The notes under the pieces were generated by a model. The model was given only the letters and a program-made list of their open reading frames with translations, ran no database searches and was not told where the DNA came from. Positions 63,871-64,000 of a DNA stretch of 64,000 nt are shown in pieces (positions within the stretch are counted from its first letter, which is position 1; each line of letters opens with the position of its first letter). The position numbers and the translations under genes were made by a program. This DNA is from Circinella minor (Eukaryota > Mucoromycota > Mucoromycetes > Mucorales > Lichtheimiaceae). Location: assembly GCA_016758965.1 (NCBI GenBank), contig JAEPRB010000003.1:434001-498000 (forward strand). Direction: 5' to 3'.

Positions 63871-64000
63871 ATGGGGGCTTCGGTAATTCTGCAGTAAATT
63901 TCTGCAGTAATTTCCTGCAGTAGTGACCGGACTTTCCCGGGCAAACACCGAACAAACATGCAGCATTTACTTATAAAAATTTACTGCAGCTTTCCTTAAT
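63871..64000. repeat. CTGCAGTA tandem and inverted repeats at the right edge
   Basis: CTGCAGTA begins at 63889, 63902 and 63915, a 13-base period. The inverted 13-mer AAATTTACTGCAG (63977-63989) is the exact reverse complement of CTGCAGTAAATTT at 63889-63901. GC content rises at ACCGG and CCCGGG between them. This may be the subterminal repeat region of a transposon whose body lies beyond the window. Confidence 0.55.

Noticed and set aside
1..64000. tRNA, rRNA or CRISPR arrays
   Set aside because: By eye I found no tRNA B-box with a matching acceptor stem, no rRNA-like conserved block and no regularly spaced repeats of CRISPR type.

Overview
This 64 kb window is AT-rich nuclear DNA from a filamentous fungus, most likely a member of the Mucoromycota (Mucorales). 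The genes contain many short GT-AG introns (about 50-230 bp). Low-complexity proteins are rich in Asn, Gln, His and Ser. The protein set is eukaryotic and fungal: an ER Hsp70 ending in HDEL, glycogenin, a KRE2-type mannosyltransferase, a TFIIH subunit and a SNAPC4-like Myb protein. The phylum call is my inference from overall style and from the transposon fragments; no marker gene proves it. All exon models were built by hand from reading-frame continuity and splice consensus.

Layout. 1-5.4 kb: the 5' part of a Gln/Asn-rich protein running off the left edge, a 1.13 kb terminal-inverted-repeat element, a single-pass membrane protein, and a convergent CofD/UPF0052-like gene. 7.5-11 kb: a seven-exon gene for a free-standing 3'-5' exonuclease domain resembling that of DNA polymerase delta, then a broken TnpB/Fanzor-like (OrfB zinc-ribbon) gene. 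11-17 kb: three genes in the same direction: a CDKN3-like phosphatase, a free-methionine-(R)-sulfoxide reductase and a low-complexity protein with a C-terminal VRF/EYDR block. 19-30 kb: on the minus strand, an ankyrin protein, an alpha-1,2-mannosyltransferase and a SNAPC4-like Myb protein. 30-35 kb is gene-poor and holds a 528 bp MITE with a TA target-site duplication.

35-55 kb is a dense housekeeping block: glycogenin (+), LHS1/GRP170 (-), TFB4 (+), casein kinase 1 (-), dUTPase (-), a mitochondrial carrier of the MTM1/SLC25A39-40 type (-), an NHP6-like HMG protein (-) and a secreted GDSL/SGNH esterase (-). LHS1 and TFB4 diverge from a 757 bp shared promoter region. 55-64 kb is decayed, repeat-rich DNA: an aspartic-protease pseudogene, a roughly 700 bp inverted duplication, paired GGCGCGCC-rich hairpins, the 3' end of a probable non-LTR retrotransposon, and a repeat array cut by the right edge.

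The genes do not form a pathway cluster. The most unusual item is the intact-looking exonuclease-only Pol delta relative at 7.5-9.1 kb, which keeps all four catalytic carboxylates but has no polymerase domain.
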